Positions 7,463 through 15,888 of a stretch of DNA of 64,000 nt are shown piece after piece. Within the stretch, counting starts at the first letter, position 1. Each line of letters starts with the position of its first letter. This stretch comes from Lichenicola sp965198575 (lineage in GTDB: Bacteria > Pseudomonadota > Alphaproteobacteria > Acetobacterales > Acetobacteraceae): the NCBI RefSeq assembly GCF_965198575.1, contig NZ_OZ240671.1, positions 2,356,001 to 2,420,000 on the forward strand, read 5' to 3'. Under the pieces are notes generated by a model. The model was not told the origin of the DNA and ran no database searches. It saw nothing but the letters and a program-made list of their open reading frames with translations. The translations under genes were made by a program, and so were the position numbers.

Positions 7463-10441
7463 ATGGACGTGCTGTCTCGCCAACCGCTCTGGCAGGTCTT
7501 CGACGCGGCCTGGTACGTGACGCAATACCCGGACGCCGTCCAGCAGATGCAGGCGGAGGGCCATCCCGACATCGAAACCTTCTACCGCGAGCGCGGATCC
7601 CGCCTCGGCCACTCGCCCAACATGTTCTTCGACGAAACTTGGTATCTCAGCGCCTACCCGGACATCGTCGCCCACGTCGCCGCCGGGGGGGCCCGCTCCG
7701 GCTTCGACCATTATTGCCAGGACGGCTACCGCGGCCGCGCCCCGCACTGGCTGTTCAGCGAGGTGTTCTACATTGCGTCCAACCAGGACGTCACCCGCGG
7801 CCTCCTCGCCCAACACGGCTTGGTCAACGGCTACGACCACTACCTGACCGTCGGCGACGGCGAATTCCGCAGCGGCCACCGCTTCTTCGACCCGAGCCTC
7901 TACCGCCAGAACGACACCTCCACCGACACCGGCCCGGCCCGCTTCCTGCCCTCCTTCCGGCGCTTCCTCGCCGACGGCTGCCGCGCCGGCAGCACAGCCC
8001 GGCTGTCCTGGTACTTCGATCCAGCCTGGTACCTCCGCACCTACCCGCAGGTCCAGGACGAGATCGACCAGGGCTGGTGGACCTGCGCGCTGCACCATTT
8101 CCTGTGCAACCGCACACCCCTGGCCTTCCGCGGCCTCGAATGGTTCTCCGAGGACGAATACGGCAAGACCTACCCCGACGTGCTCGAGGCCGTGGTCGAC
8201 GGCACCTTCCGCAACACCTACGAGCACTTCGTCCGCCACGGCGCCGCCGAACGCCGCAAACCGCATCCCGACATCGACCTGGTCAAGTACTACCAGTCCC
8301 TGCGCGTCCAGGCCGAGCTCGAGCGCGGCGACTTCCCGGACGCCTTCACCCACTGGGTCGCCAACCGGGCAGCCGCCCAGGACCAGCCGGCCCCCGAGCC
8401 CGCCCTCGAAGCCCAGAGCAAGGCACTGTTCGTCCGCCAGGCCGAGAACATGCTGCCGCAGTTCGCCCGGTCGAAGCTCGATTTCACCGTCTCCGGCCTC
8501 GCCGCGGTCAGCGTCATCGTCGTGGTGCACAACAAGTTCGCCCTGACCATGACCGCCCTGGCCGCCCTGCGCGCCTGCTACGCCGGCGGCATCCAGCTGA
8601 TCCTGGTCGATTCCGGATCGCGCGACGAAACCTGCCGCATCGGCCGATACCTCACCGGAGCCCGGGTCATCCGCTTCGCGCACAATGCCGGCTTCGTCGA
8701 GGCCTGCAACGCCGGCCTGGACCACGCGGACGCGCCGGCCGTCCTGTACATGAACAACGACGTCACCCTCGGCATCAAGTCGCTGGAGCTGGCCCTGGCA
8801 CGGCTGTGGTCGGACGACTGGATCGGCGCCGTCGGGGCGAAGTTCATCCGCACCAACGGCGTGCTGCAGGAGGCCGGCTCGATCATCTGGCGCGACGGCT
8901 CGACCGTCGGCTACCTGCGCGACGCCGATCCGAATCTGCCGGAAGCCAACTTCGTCCGCGACGTCGATTTCTGCTCCGGCGCCTTCCTGCTGGTGCGCGC
9001 CTCGATCCTGAAAACCCTGGGCGGCTTCGACAACGACTACCGCCCCGCCTATTACGAGGAAACCGACCTCTGCGTACGGCTGAAAAAGGCCGGCTACCGC
9101 ATCGTCTATGACCCCGCGGTGGTGGTGCAGCACGTCGAGTACGGATCCGCCAGCTCGGCGCGTTCCACCCGCATGATCCAGCGCAACCACCAGGTGTTCG
9201 TCGACAAGCACCGCGACTGGCTGCGCTACAAATACCCGGCGCGGTCCCGCAACGCCTTGTTCGCCCGTTCGCCGAAACCCGCCCGCAGCCGCATCCTGTT
9301 CATCGAGGACCGCATCCCCCTGCGCGATCTCGGCTCCGGCTACGTGCGCTCCAACGACATCATCCAGGTGATGGCAGCGCTCGGCCACCAGGTCGGCGTC
9401 TATCCGATCTATCCGTCGGTCCGCAGCGTGGTGGAAACCCTCGCCGACTTCCCGGAAACCGTCGAGGTGCTCTACGACCGTGGCCTCGACCAGCTGGCCG
9501 CCTTCATCGCCGAGCGCAGCGGCTATTACGACATCGTCTGGATCGGCCGGACGCATAATCTCGAACGCCTGCTGCCGATCCTGAGCGACGCCAGTTCGTC
9601 GCTGCCCGAGCACAGCTTCGTTCTCGACACCGAGGCGGTGAGCGCGCCGCGTACCGTGGAGCAGGCACGGGTGCTCGGCCGGCCCCTGGCGGACGACCTC
9701 GAGACGCTGCTCCGGAAGGAACTGGCCTGCGCCTATTTCTGCCAGAAGATCGTTGCGGTGAGCGAAAACGACGCATCGCTGATCCGCCTCGCCGGGCACA
9801 GCAACGTCGCCGTCCTGGGCCACATGAAGGACGCCGCACCGACTCCCGCCGGCTGGGCCAGGCGCGCCAACCTGCTGTTCCTCGGGGCGTTCCACGAGGC
9901 ATCGAGCCCGAACTACGACAGCCTGCGCTGGTTCACCGACGAGGTGCTGCCGCTGCTGGCCGATCGGCTGCCCGCGGATGTCCGTTTCACCATCGCCGGC
10001 TTCGTCGATCGCCGCGTCGACATGTCGCCGTTCGGCCGCCACCCGCGCGTCGATCTGCACGGCCCGGTGGACGATCTCGCCGAGATCTATGGCCGCCACC
10101 GCGTGTTCGTCGCACCGACCCGGTTCGCCGGTGGCATCCCGTTCAAGGTGCATGAGGCGGCCGCGTTCGGGCTGCCGGTGGTGGCGACCGACCTGCTGTG
10201 CCGCCAGGTTGGCTGGGACGACGGCGCCGAGATCCTGTCCGGCGGCACCGACGACCCGCAGCGTTTCGCCGACCGCATCGTCGAGGCCTACACCGACCCG
10301 GAGCTCTGGACCGCTGTGCGGGAGGGCGCGCTGCACCGCATCGAGCGCGAGAACAACCGCGCCGGCTACCTGCGGCAGCTCGAGCAGATCCTGGCCGAGG
10401 TGGTGGCGGACGGCGATCCCGGGGGTCCGCCGCACGGCTAG
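7463..10441 (+). CDS. Multidomain glycosyltransferase: N-terminal WY..YPD repeats, GT2 domain, GT4-like domain
   Basis: 992 residues from the ATG at 7463, which has aggaa 5 nt upstream; GTG 7400 and ATG 7424 are in frame but have worse spacing. Residues ~1-300 contain repeats of the type 'FDAAWYVTQYPD', 'FDETWYLSAYPD' and 'FDPAWYLRTYPQ', a module I know from secreted or glycan-related proteins of alphaproteobacteria. A GT2 domain follows (about 348-570): 'VSVIVVVHNK', 'LYMNNDVTL' as the nucleotide/metal-binding acidic motif, and 'YYEETDLCVRLKKAGY' near its end. Residues ~610-980 form a GT-B/GT4-like domain with 'NLLFLGAFHEASSPNYDSL' and 'FVAPTRFAGGIPFKVHEAA'. Two glycosyltransferase domains in one chain suggest it adds two sugars in surface polysaccharide assembly. 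The acceptor is unknown. Confidence 0.9.
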   Translation: MDVLSRQPLWQVFDAAWYVTQYPDAVQQMQAEGHPDIETFYRERGSRLGHSPNMFFDETWYLSAYPDIVAHVAAGGARSGFDHYCQDGYRGRAPHWLFSEVFYIASNQDVTRGLLAQHGLVNGYDHYLTVGDGEFRSGHRFFDPSLYRQNDTSTDTGPARFLPSFRRFLADGCRAGSTARLSWYFDPAWYLRTYPQVQDEIDQGWWTCALHHFLCNRTPLAFRGLEWFSEDEYGKTYPDVLEAVVDGTFRNTYEHFVRHGAAERRKPHPDIDLVKYYQSLRVQAELERGDFPDAFTHWVANRAAAQDQPAPEPALEAQSKALFVRQAENMLPQFARSKLDFTVSGLAAVSVIVVVHNKFALTMTALAALRACYAGGIQLILVDSGSRDETCRIGRYLTGARVIRFAHNAGFVEACNAGLDHADAPAVLYMNNDVTLGIKSLELALARLWSDDWIGAVGAKFIRTNGVLQEAGSIIWRDGSTVGYLRDADPNLPEANFVRDVDFCSGAFLLVRASILKTLGGFDNDYRPAYYEETDLCVRLKKAGYRIVYDPAVVVQHVEYGSASSARSTRMIQRNHQVFVDKHRDWLRYKYPARSRNALFARSPKPARSRILFIEDRIPLRDLGSGYVRSNDIIQVMAALGHQVGVYPIYPSVRSVVETLADFPETVEVLYDRGLDQLAAFIAERSGYYDIVWIGRTHNLERLLPILSDASSSLPEHSFVLDTEAVSAPRTVEQARVLGRPLADDLETLLRKELACAYFCQKIVAVSENDASLIRLAGHSNVAVLGHMKDAAPTPAGWARRANLLFLGAFHEASSPNYDSLRWFTDEVLPLLADRLPADVRFTIAGFVDRRVDMSPFGRHPRVDLHGPVDDLAEIYGRHRVFVAPTRFAGGIPFKVHEAAAFGLPVVATDLLCRQVGWDDGAEILSGGTDDPQRFADRIVEAYTDPELWTAVREGALHRIERENNRAGYLRQLEQILAEVVADGDPGGPPHG

Positions 10442-10498
10442 GCTCGCCGATCTCAGCGCCGTATGCTCCATGGTCTAGAGGCCTGCCAGGAGATCGAC

Positions 10499-12418
10499 AT
10501 GCCGGATGACCACGCGACCGGCCACGCGCCGCCTTCCAACCAGGAGCCGGAGCAGGCGTCGGCGCCGAGCCCGGAGCCGGTGCCGCAAGCCGAACCGGAG
10601 ATTTTCGGCGCGATCGACGGCTTCAAACTGTCCGGCCGGATCAGCGGGTGGGTCGTCAAGCGGCGCGGCGAGCACTACGCCAGCGACCTGCGCGTCGTGC
10701 TGCGGCGTGGCGAGGCGGTTCTGGCCGAGGTGCTGCCGTCCGGACCGCGCATCGACGTCACCCAGGACGAGCTGATCGACGCCGCCTTCGCGCTCGATTT
10801 CACCGGCCTGGCACTGCCCGAGGAGCTGCTCGACGGCACCGTCGACGTCGCCGCCGTGGATTCGGAAGGCCGAACCCGCGGGCTCGAGATCTACGCGCCG
10901 GTGCTGGCCGAGGCTCGTCAGGCGAACACCCTGGACGCCCTCGGCCGCGCCGATGCCGACACCGTGTCACGCGCCCTCATGGCGTTGTCGCGCAACCCGG
11001 CACTGGCCGGACCGGCTGCCGCTACCGTCGCGCGCAGCCGGCAGATGCTGGCCGACGCCACCCTCAACCCCGAGCGCCAGCAGGGCGGCCAGATCCTCCG
11101 ACACAAGGCAACCGGCCCGCGCATCGTGTTCATCGGCGCCGGCAGCACGGTGTTCGCCAAGAACCTGCTCGGCGACATCCTGAGCGAACCGGCGCTCTCG
11201 TCGAGCCGCATCTGCCTGTACGACATCGACCCCGAGCGCCTGCGTGTGTCCGAGGTCGTGGCCGGCCGGATCGTCCAGACGCTCGGGGCAGGGGCCAGCA
11301 TCGAGACCACCACCGATCTCGGCCGCGCGCTCGACGGTGCGGATTACGCCATCAACATGGTGCAGGTCGGCGGCTACCGGCCCTGCACGGTGACCGATTT
11401 CGAGATCCCCAACCGCTACGGCCTGCGCCAGACCATCGCCGACACCCTCGGCATCGGCGGCATCATGCGCGCACTTCGCACGATCCCGGTGCTGGTCGGC
11501 ATGACCGCGGAAATGGAGCGTCGTTGCCCCGACGTGCTGCATTTGAACTACGTCAACCCGATGGCGATGAACTGCTGGGCGCTGAGTCGCAGCAGCCGGA
11601 TCCAGACCGTCGGGCTCTGCCACAGCGTGCAGGGCACCGCCGAGGAGCTGGCGCGCGATATCGGTGTGGATCTGGGTTCGATCGACTACCTGGCCGCCGG
11701 CATCAACCACATGTCGTTCTATCTGCGCTTCGCCAGCGGCGGCGAGGACCTGTATCCGCGGATCCGCCAGGTCGCCGCCGAGGGCCGGGTGCCGCCGCAT
11801 AACCGCGTCCGCTACGACCTGCTCAAGCGGCTCGGCTATTTCGTGACGGAATCCAGCGAGCACATCGCCGAATATGTCCCGTGGTACATCAAGCAGAACC
11901 GCAAGGAGCTGATCGGCCGCTTCAACATCCCGCTCGACGAATATCCGCGCCGGTGCGAGCTGCAGATCGCCGCGTGGGGCGCGCAGGAGCGGGAGCTGCA
12001 GGACCTGGGCCGGCCGATGCCGGTGGTGCGAAGCAACGAGTATGGCGGCCGCATCATCAACGCGATCGAAACCGGCGAACCTGCGGTGATCTACGGCAAC
12101 GTGCCGAACTCCGGCCTGATCGACAATCTGCCGCAGGACGCCTGCGTCGAGGTGCCATGCCTGGTCGACGGCAACGGCTTGCGCCCGGTGCATGTCGGCA
12201 AGCTGCCGCTGCACCTGGCCGCCCTGATGCAGACCAACATCAACGTGCAGTCATTGACCGTAGAGGCCGCCCTGACCGGCCGGCGGGAGCACATCCTGCA
12301 CGCCGCGATGCTGGATCCGCATACCGCCGCGGAGCTCGACCTCGAGCAGATCAGCAGCCTGGTCAACGAGCTTCTGGAAGCCCACCGCGCCTGGCTGCCG
12401 GAATCGCTGTTCGCCTGA
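10499..12418 (+). CDS. GH4-family glycosidase (alpha-galactosidase/alpha-glucosidase type) with N-terminal GAID..GW module
   Basis: 639 residues from the ATG at 10499 (aggag 6 nt upstream). The GH4 domain starts near residue 206 with the NAD-binding 'RIVFIGAGSTVF'. It contains 'LNYVNPMAMNCWAL', Cys374-His375 in 'GLCHSVQGT' and His404 in 'AAGINHMSFYL', the Cys/His metal-binding pair of this NAD+- and Mn2+-dependent family. GH4 enzymes cleave by redox-assisted elimination. The CHSVQG signature fits MelA-type alpha-galactosidases, but specificity cannot be fixed by eye. The first ~200 residues are an unusual extension: a disordered acidic/Pro-rich leader, then 'GAIDGFKLSGRISGWVVK', the module shared with three other window proteins. 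There is no export signal, so it probably acts in the cytoplasm, despite lying between glycosyltransferases. Confidence 0.88.
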   Translation: MPDDHATGHAPPSNQEPEQASAPSPEPVPQAEPEIFGAIDGFKLSGRISGWVVKRRGEHYASDLRVVLRRGEAVLAEVLPSGPRIDVTQDELIDAAFALDFTGLALPEELLDGTVDVAAVDSEGRTRGLEIYAPVLAEARQANTLDALGRADADTVSRALMALSRNPALAGPAAATVARSRQMLADATLNPERQQGGQILRHKATGPRIVFIGAGSTVFAKNLLGDILSEPALSSSRICLYDIDPERLRVSEVVAGRIVQTLGAGASIETTTDLGRALDGADYAINMVQVGGYRPCTVTDFEIPNRYGLRQTIADTLGIGGIMRALRTIPVLVGMTAEMERRCPDVLHLNYVNPMAMNCWALSRSSRIQTVGLCHSVQGTAEELARDIGVDLGSIDYLAAGINHMSFYLRFASGGEDLYPRIRQVAAEGRVPPHNRVRYDLLKRLGYFVTESSEHIAEYVPWYIKQNRKELIGRFNIPLDEYPRRCELQIAAWGAQERELQDLGRPMPVVRSNEYGGRIINAIETGEPAVIYGNVPNSGLIDNLPQDACVEVPCLVDGNGLRPVHVGKLPLHLAALMQTNINVQSLTVEAALTGRREHILHAAMLDPHTAAELDLEQISSLVNELLEAHRAWLPESLFA

Positions 12419-12428
12419 GGCTCAGGCG
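12412..12428. terminator. Dyad spanning two converging stop codons
   Basis: cgcctga (12412-12418) and tcaggcg (12422-12428) pair perfectly around ggc, covering the stop of the GH4 gene and the stop of the convergent GT61 gene. A bidirectional transcription stop is plausible; no T-run is present. Confidence 0.35.
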
Positions 12429-13447
12429 CTGTCCGCCAGGATCGCCAGGAACTCCTCGGCGGTCCTGGCCGGATCGGTCAGCCGGAAGCTGTTTCGGAAC
12501 TGCCCGGCATCGGCCACCTCGACGATCTCCTCGCTCGGAAACACGTAGCGGCTGCGCGTGCCGTTCGCCTCGTCGATCATCGGATAGCTGGAGAAATTGC
12601 TGTTGATGAACGACAGCCCGACGATTCGCCGGCCAGGCGCGAACAGACTGGTGTGCAATGCCGAGCCGGTCTGTCCGCACACGATCGGATGATTATAGAA
12701 CACCGAGATCTGCTCGCCGAAGTTCATCTCTTCCGGATGCAGGATCTGCACGCCGGCCGCCGCCAGCACGTCGGTGAATTCCTGCTCGTTGACGATGTGC
12801 CCGACACCGCTGGTGAGTTTCGCCTTGGAAAGATAAGCCGGCCGATCCGAAGCCGGGCCGATATGCCGCTCGGCGATGCGGCGGCCCAGCGCGTTGCTGG
12901 CGCTGGCGAACCCCGTGTAGACGAAACCCGCTTCCTCCATCCCCGGCGCCGGCAGGATGATCTCGCGTACTCGCAACGATGTGTGAAAGCGCACGAACCG
13001 GTCCGGCGACAGACCAAGCCCGCCGAGGATCGCCGCGACGTAGGGGCGGGCAAACCAGAATTCCATGTTGTGATCGGAATGGTACAGGATCTTCCTGCTG
13101 GTATCTGCAAGAAGCGCGTGGTTCCAATAACGCGAGTATGTCGAGAGCAGGAAATGCCCGTAATGCTCGTGCATGATCCCGCCATAGATATAGGACGGGT
13201 CGGGTGCCTCCTCGGTGACCTCGCGCCATGACAGCCGGGTGATCGGCACCTGCGACGGGGTGCGGGGCGCGCCACCCTGCCAGAACGCGGCCTGGGTGAT
13301 CAGCTTGCGGCCATGGTCGAACAGCCCCCAATGCGGGCCGGCTTCGCCGAATGGCGTGTAGATGACATTCCGCATGGTCAGCACGTCGGGATCGTCCGCG
13401 ATCACCGCATAGTCGCCGATGAGTTGACCGACATCCGTCAGAGGCAT
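12422..13447 (-). CDS. Glycosyltransferase family 61 (DUF563) protein
   Basis: 341 residues. The early section contains 'IMHEHYGHFLLSTYSRYW', and the C-terminal half carries the GT61-like block 'ISVFYNHPIVCGQTGSALHT' followed by 'SLFAPGRRIVGLSF', equivalent to the hGAglxNxxF-type motif of this family. GT61 proteins are predicted inverting sugar transferases. No transmembrane segment or signal is seen. It is convergent with the GH4 gene and probably contributes to the same surface glycan set. The start is the ATG at 13447. Confidence 0.82.
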   Translation of the reverse strand: MPLTDVGQLIGDYAVIADDPDVLTMRNVIYTPFGEAGPHWGLFDHGRKLITQAAFWQGGAPRTPSQVPITRLSWREVTEEAPDPSYIYGGIMHEHYGHFLLSTYSRYWNHALLADTSRKILYHSDHNMEFWFARPYVAAILGGLGLSPDRFVRFHTSLRVREIILPAPGMEEAGFVYTGFASASNALGRRIAERHIGPASDRPAYLSKAKLTSGVGHIVNEQEFTDVLAAAGVQILHPEEMNFGEQISVFYNHPIVCGQTGSALHTSLFAPGRRIVGLSFINSNFSSYPMIDEANGTRSRYVFPSEEIVEVADAGQFRNSFRLTDPARTAEEFLAILADSA

Positions 13448-13518
13448 GAACCCGTCCCGCCGGTATCTGCACCGGCAACAGGCTTAGCCACCGGGCGGTT
13501 CGCCAGCAAGTCCCGCCC

Positions 13519-14160
13519 TCAGGAGGCCGGCCGCACCTTCAGGGTCTCGAGCTCGCAGGCCAGGAGGAACTCGATCGCCTCGAAATTCGCCGTCGCCTGC
13601 TCCACCGTGCGGCCCCAGGCATACACGCCGTGACCACGCAACAGGTAACCCGGAACCTCGCTCGAGATCCGCGGCCCGACGGTGGTCGCGAGCTGTTGCA
13701 TGTCCTGGCTGTTGTCGAACACCGGCAGGATCGCCGTGGTGTCGTGCGTCACCTGACCCTCGAACGCCTTGATCATCTCGTAGCCGCTGAACCGGATGCC
13801 GGCACCGGACACCAGCCGCGACAGCACCGTCGCCACCACCGAATGTCCGTGCAGCACCGCGCCGGCCCAGGGCACCAGCCGGTAGATCTGGCAATGCAGC
13901 GTGGTTTCCGCACTCGGACGGTCGCCGTCCCGCAACGGCATTCCAGCCAGGTCGACCCGGATCACGTTGTCGCGTGCGAGGAAGCCCTTGCGCCCGCCAC
14001 TCCGGGTGATCGCGATGGTCTCTTCGTCGAGCCGGGCGCTGATATTGCCGCCGAACGAGGGCACCCAGCCGAACCGGTCCATCCGCTGCCCGGCCGCGAT
14101 GATCTGGTCGGCAGCGGCGTCGAACGCCGCATCATCGGGGGCGAGGTCCAAGGTTCTCAT
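13519..14160 (-). CDS. mtnB: Methylthioribulose-1-phosphate dehydratase (class II aldolase fold)
   Basis: 213 residues from the ATG at 14160 (upstream ggatggg); a longer frame would run into the tRNA gene and is rejected. The class II aldolase/adducin signatures are visible: 'PSFGGNISARLD' near the N-terminus, 'AVLHGHSVVATVLSR' with two zinc-binding histidines, and a third histidine in 'YLLRGHGVYAWG'. 'ETTLHCQIYR' is consistent with MtnB of the methionine salvage pathway, which dehydrates 5-methylthioribulose-1-phosphate. The other mtn genes are not in the window, so a generic class II aldolase cannot be fully excluded. Confidence 0.8.
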   Translation of the reverse strand: MRTLDLAPDDAAFDAAADQIIAAGQRMDRFGWVPSFGGNISARLDEETIAITRSGGRKGFLARDNVIRVDLAGMPLRDGDRPSAETTLHCQIYRLVPWAGAVLHGHSVVATVLSRLVSGAGIRFSGYEMIKAFEGQVTHDTTAILPVFDNSQDMQQLATTVGPRISSEVPGYLLRGHGVYAWGRTVEQATANFEAIEFLLACELETLKVRPAS

Positions 14161-14202
14161 CCCATCCAGCGGCCCGGCCTTGGTAACCCGACCTGCAGGC
14201 GG

Positions 14203-14278
14203 TGGTGGAGCTGAGCGGGATCGAACCGCTGACCTCCTCATTGCGAACGAGGCGCTCTCCCAACTGAGCTACAGCCCC
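14203..14278 (-). tRNA. tRNA-Ala (anticodon CGC)
   Basis: The minus strand folds into a complete cloverleaf: acceptor GGGGCTG pairs with CAGCTCC, D-arm GCTC/GAGC, anticodon stem CCTCG/TGAGG with loop TTCGCAA (anticodon CGC, reading GCG), and T-arm GCGG-TTCGATC-CCGC. The CCA end is encoded (14203-14205 on the plus strand read as tgg). It sits between mtnB and the yggT-type gene. Confidence 0.96.
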
Positions 14279-14435
14279 GCCGTGCAGGCAGCGGTTAATA
14301 GCCAAGGCGGGGGGCAAGTCAAGGGCCGCACCGCCAGCCGGCACGGTTCGACAGCCTCGTGCCGTCCGGCCGTTGCACCGGCGCATCCGTATGGGTAGCT
14401 TCCGGCTGCTCCGAACGACCTAAAAGGACCACGCC

Positions 14436-14756
14436 GTGATCACGGCCATCTTCGCGTTGCTGTTTCTGGTGATCCGCATCTATGTCGCGGTGTTGCTGAT
14501 CTCGTGCCTGTTCAGCCTGCTGTTCGCCTTCGGGGTGCTGGACAACCGCAACCGCCTGGTGCGCAGCATCGGCGAATTCCTGTATCGGGCGACCGAGCCG
14601 GTGCTGGCGCCGGTCCGTCGCATCCTGCCGCAGTTCGGCAATGTCGACCTGAGCCCGCTGGTCGTGCTGCTCGTGGTGCAGTACCTGCTGGTGCCGCTGC
14701 TGGTCGCGGTCGAGGTGGCCATCCTCACCCACTCGACGCAGCAATTCTTCTCTTGA
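14436..14756 (+). CDS. YggT family membrane protein
   Basis: 106 residues with a GTG start (aagga 7 nt upstream). Two hydrophobic regions (residues ~3-35 and ~70-98) flank the conserved YggT section 'YRATEPVLAPVRRILPQFG' with 'DLSPLVVLLVVQYLL'. YggT proteins are small inner-membrane proteins of uncertain function, linked in other bacteria to division-site or osmotic effects. The stop overlaps the start of the next gene (TTGA), indicating translational coupling. Confidence 0.92.
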   Translation: MITAIFALLFLVIRIYVAVLLISCLFSLLFAFGVLDNRNRLVRSIGEFLYRATEPVLAPVRRILPQFGNVDLSPLVVLLVVQYLLVPLLVAVEVAILTHSTQQFFS

Positions 14757-15733
14757 GCGGTGCTCCGGCAGGCGCGGTGGCGGGCATAGCCAGGTCCGTC
14801 CGCATTGCCGTGCTGATCCCCTGCTACAACGAGGAAGTCGCCATCGGCCAGGTGGTGCGCGACTTCCGCTCGGCGCTGCCGACCGCCACCATCCATGTGT
14901 ACGACAACAATTCCAGCGACGGCACCCGCGAGGTCGCCCGCGCCGCCGGTGCCGTGGTCCGGATCGAGACGCTGCAGGGCAAGGGCCATGTCGTGCGCCG
15001 GATGTTCGCCGACATCGAGGCCGACCTCTACGTGCTGGTCGATGGCGACGGTACCTACGACGCGCAGGCCGCACCGGCCCTGATCCAGCGCCTGCGCGAG
15101 GGCGGCCTCGACATGGTCAACGCCTCTCGGGTGACCGACCGTACCGCCGCCTACAGGCGCGGCCACGTGCTCGGCAACCGGGTGCTGACGGGCCTCGTGA
15201 ACACCATCTTCGGCAAGCGGCTGTCCGACATGCTGTCCGGCTACCGGGTGTTCTCGCGCCGGTTCGTGAAGTCGTTCCCCGCCTTGTCGGCCGGCTTCGA
15301 GACCGAGACCGAGCTCACCGTGCACGCGCTCGAGCTGCGCATGCCGATCGCCGAGCTGCCGACCCGCTACATCGAGCGCCAGGAAGGCTCCACCTCCAAG
15401 CTGCGCACCTACCGCGACGGCATCCGCATCCTGCGCACCATCATCGTCCTGATGAAGCAGGAACGTCCGTTCGCGTTCTTCTCCGTCATCGGGCTGGTGC
15501 TGCTGGTCGCCGGCCTGGCCTTCGGCGTCCCCGTGGTGCTGCAGTTCCTGGCCACCGGCCGTGTGCCCAAGCTGCCGAGTGCGGTGCTCGCAGTCGGGCT
15601 GGTGATGATCGCGTGCCTGAGCTTCGTATGCGGCCTGATCCTGGACAGCGTGACCCGCGGCCGGCTGGAGTTCAAGCGGCTGGCCTATCTCAGTCACCGC
15701 GGCCCGGAAAGCGATCCGGGCGTCGCCGGCTGA
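14753..15733 (+). CDS. GT2 glycosyltransferase, dolichol/polyprenyl-phosphate sugar transferase-like
   Basis: 326 residues if translation begins at the TTG at 14753, which overlaps the upstream TGA; a GTG at 14777 is the alternative. The GT-A domain begins 'RIAVLIPCYNEEVAIGQVV' and has the DXD-type motif in 'LYVLVDGDGTYD', as in DPM1-like enzymes that transfer a sugar from a nucleotide donor to a polyprenyl phosphate. Two transmembrane helices near the C-terminus ('FFSVIGLVLLVAGLAFGVP' and 'VGLVMIACLSFVCGLILDSV') anchor it. Likely role: supplying a lipid-linked sugar for surface glycans or lipid modification. Confidence 0.88.
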   Translation: MSGAPAGAVAGIARSVRIAVLIPCYNEEVAIGQVVRDFRSALPTATIHVYDNNSSDGTREVARAAGAVVRIETLQGKGHVVRRMFADIEADLYVLVDGDGTYDAQAAPALIQRLREGGLDMVNASRVTDRTAAYRRGHVLGNRVLTGLVNTIFGKRLSDMLSGYRVFSRRFVKSFPALSAGFETETELTVHALELRMPIAELPTRYIERQEGSTSKLRTYRDGIRILRTIIVLMKQERPFAFFSVIGLVLLVAGLAFGVPVVLQFLATGRVPKLPSAVLAVGLVMIACLSFVCGLILDSVTRGRLEFKRLAYLSHRGPESDPGVAG

Positions 15734-15744
15734 GACACCGCAAC

Positions 15745-15759
15745 CGGGCGCACGGCCCG
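15745..15759 (+). terminator. Short hairpin after the GT2 gene
   Basis: Arms cgggc (15745-15749) and gcccg (15755-15759) around a 5-nt loop, followed by aatttgcttt. A weak intrinsic terminator is plausible for the yggT-GT2 pair. Confidence 0.3.
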
Positions 15760-15846
15760 AATTTGCTTTACCCTGCGCGCGCAAGCTGCTTGCCTCCGGG
15801 CCAACGGGATCACCCGGCTCTGCGTGACCCCGCAAAGGAGATGTCC

Positions 15847-15888
15847 GTGGCGATGCCGCATCCTCTGACGAAATCCTGTCGCGCATGA
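15847..15888 (+). CDS. Putative 13-codon leader ORF translationally coupled to the FAD oxidoreductase
   Basis: A strong Shine-Dalgarno (aaaggag, 15834-15840) lies 6 nt before GTG 15847, which opens a short frame (residues MAMPHPLTKSCRA). Its TGA (15886-15888) overlaps the ATG of the next gene (15885-15887). The downstream gene itself has no good ribosome site, so translation through this leader could deliver ribosomes to it. Alternatively the long gene uses another start and this frame is chance. Confidence 0.35.
   Translation: MAMPHPLTKSCRA

Noticed and set aside
7409..10471. Minus-strand frame of 1020 codons opposite the large glycosyltransferase
   Set aside because: It is an antisense shadow of a high-GC gene: no motifs, repetitive composition. 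The plus strand shows clear GT2 and GT4 domains.
14161..14241. 27-codon N-terminal extension of mtnB
   Set aside because: It would overlap the 3' end of the tRNA-Ala gene; the ATG at 14160 with ggatggg upstream fits better.
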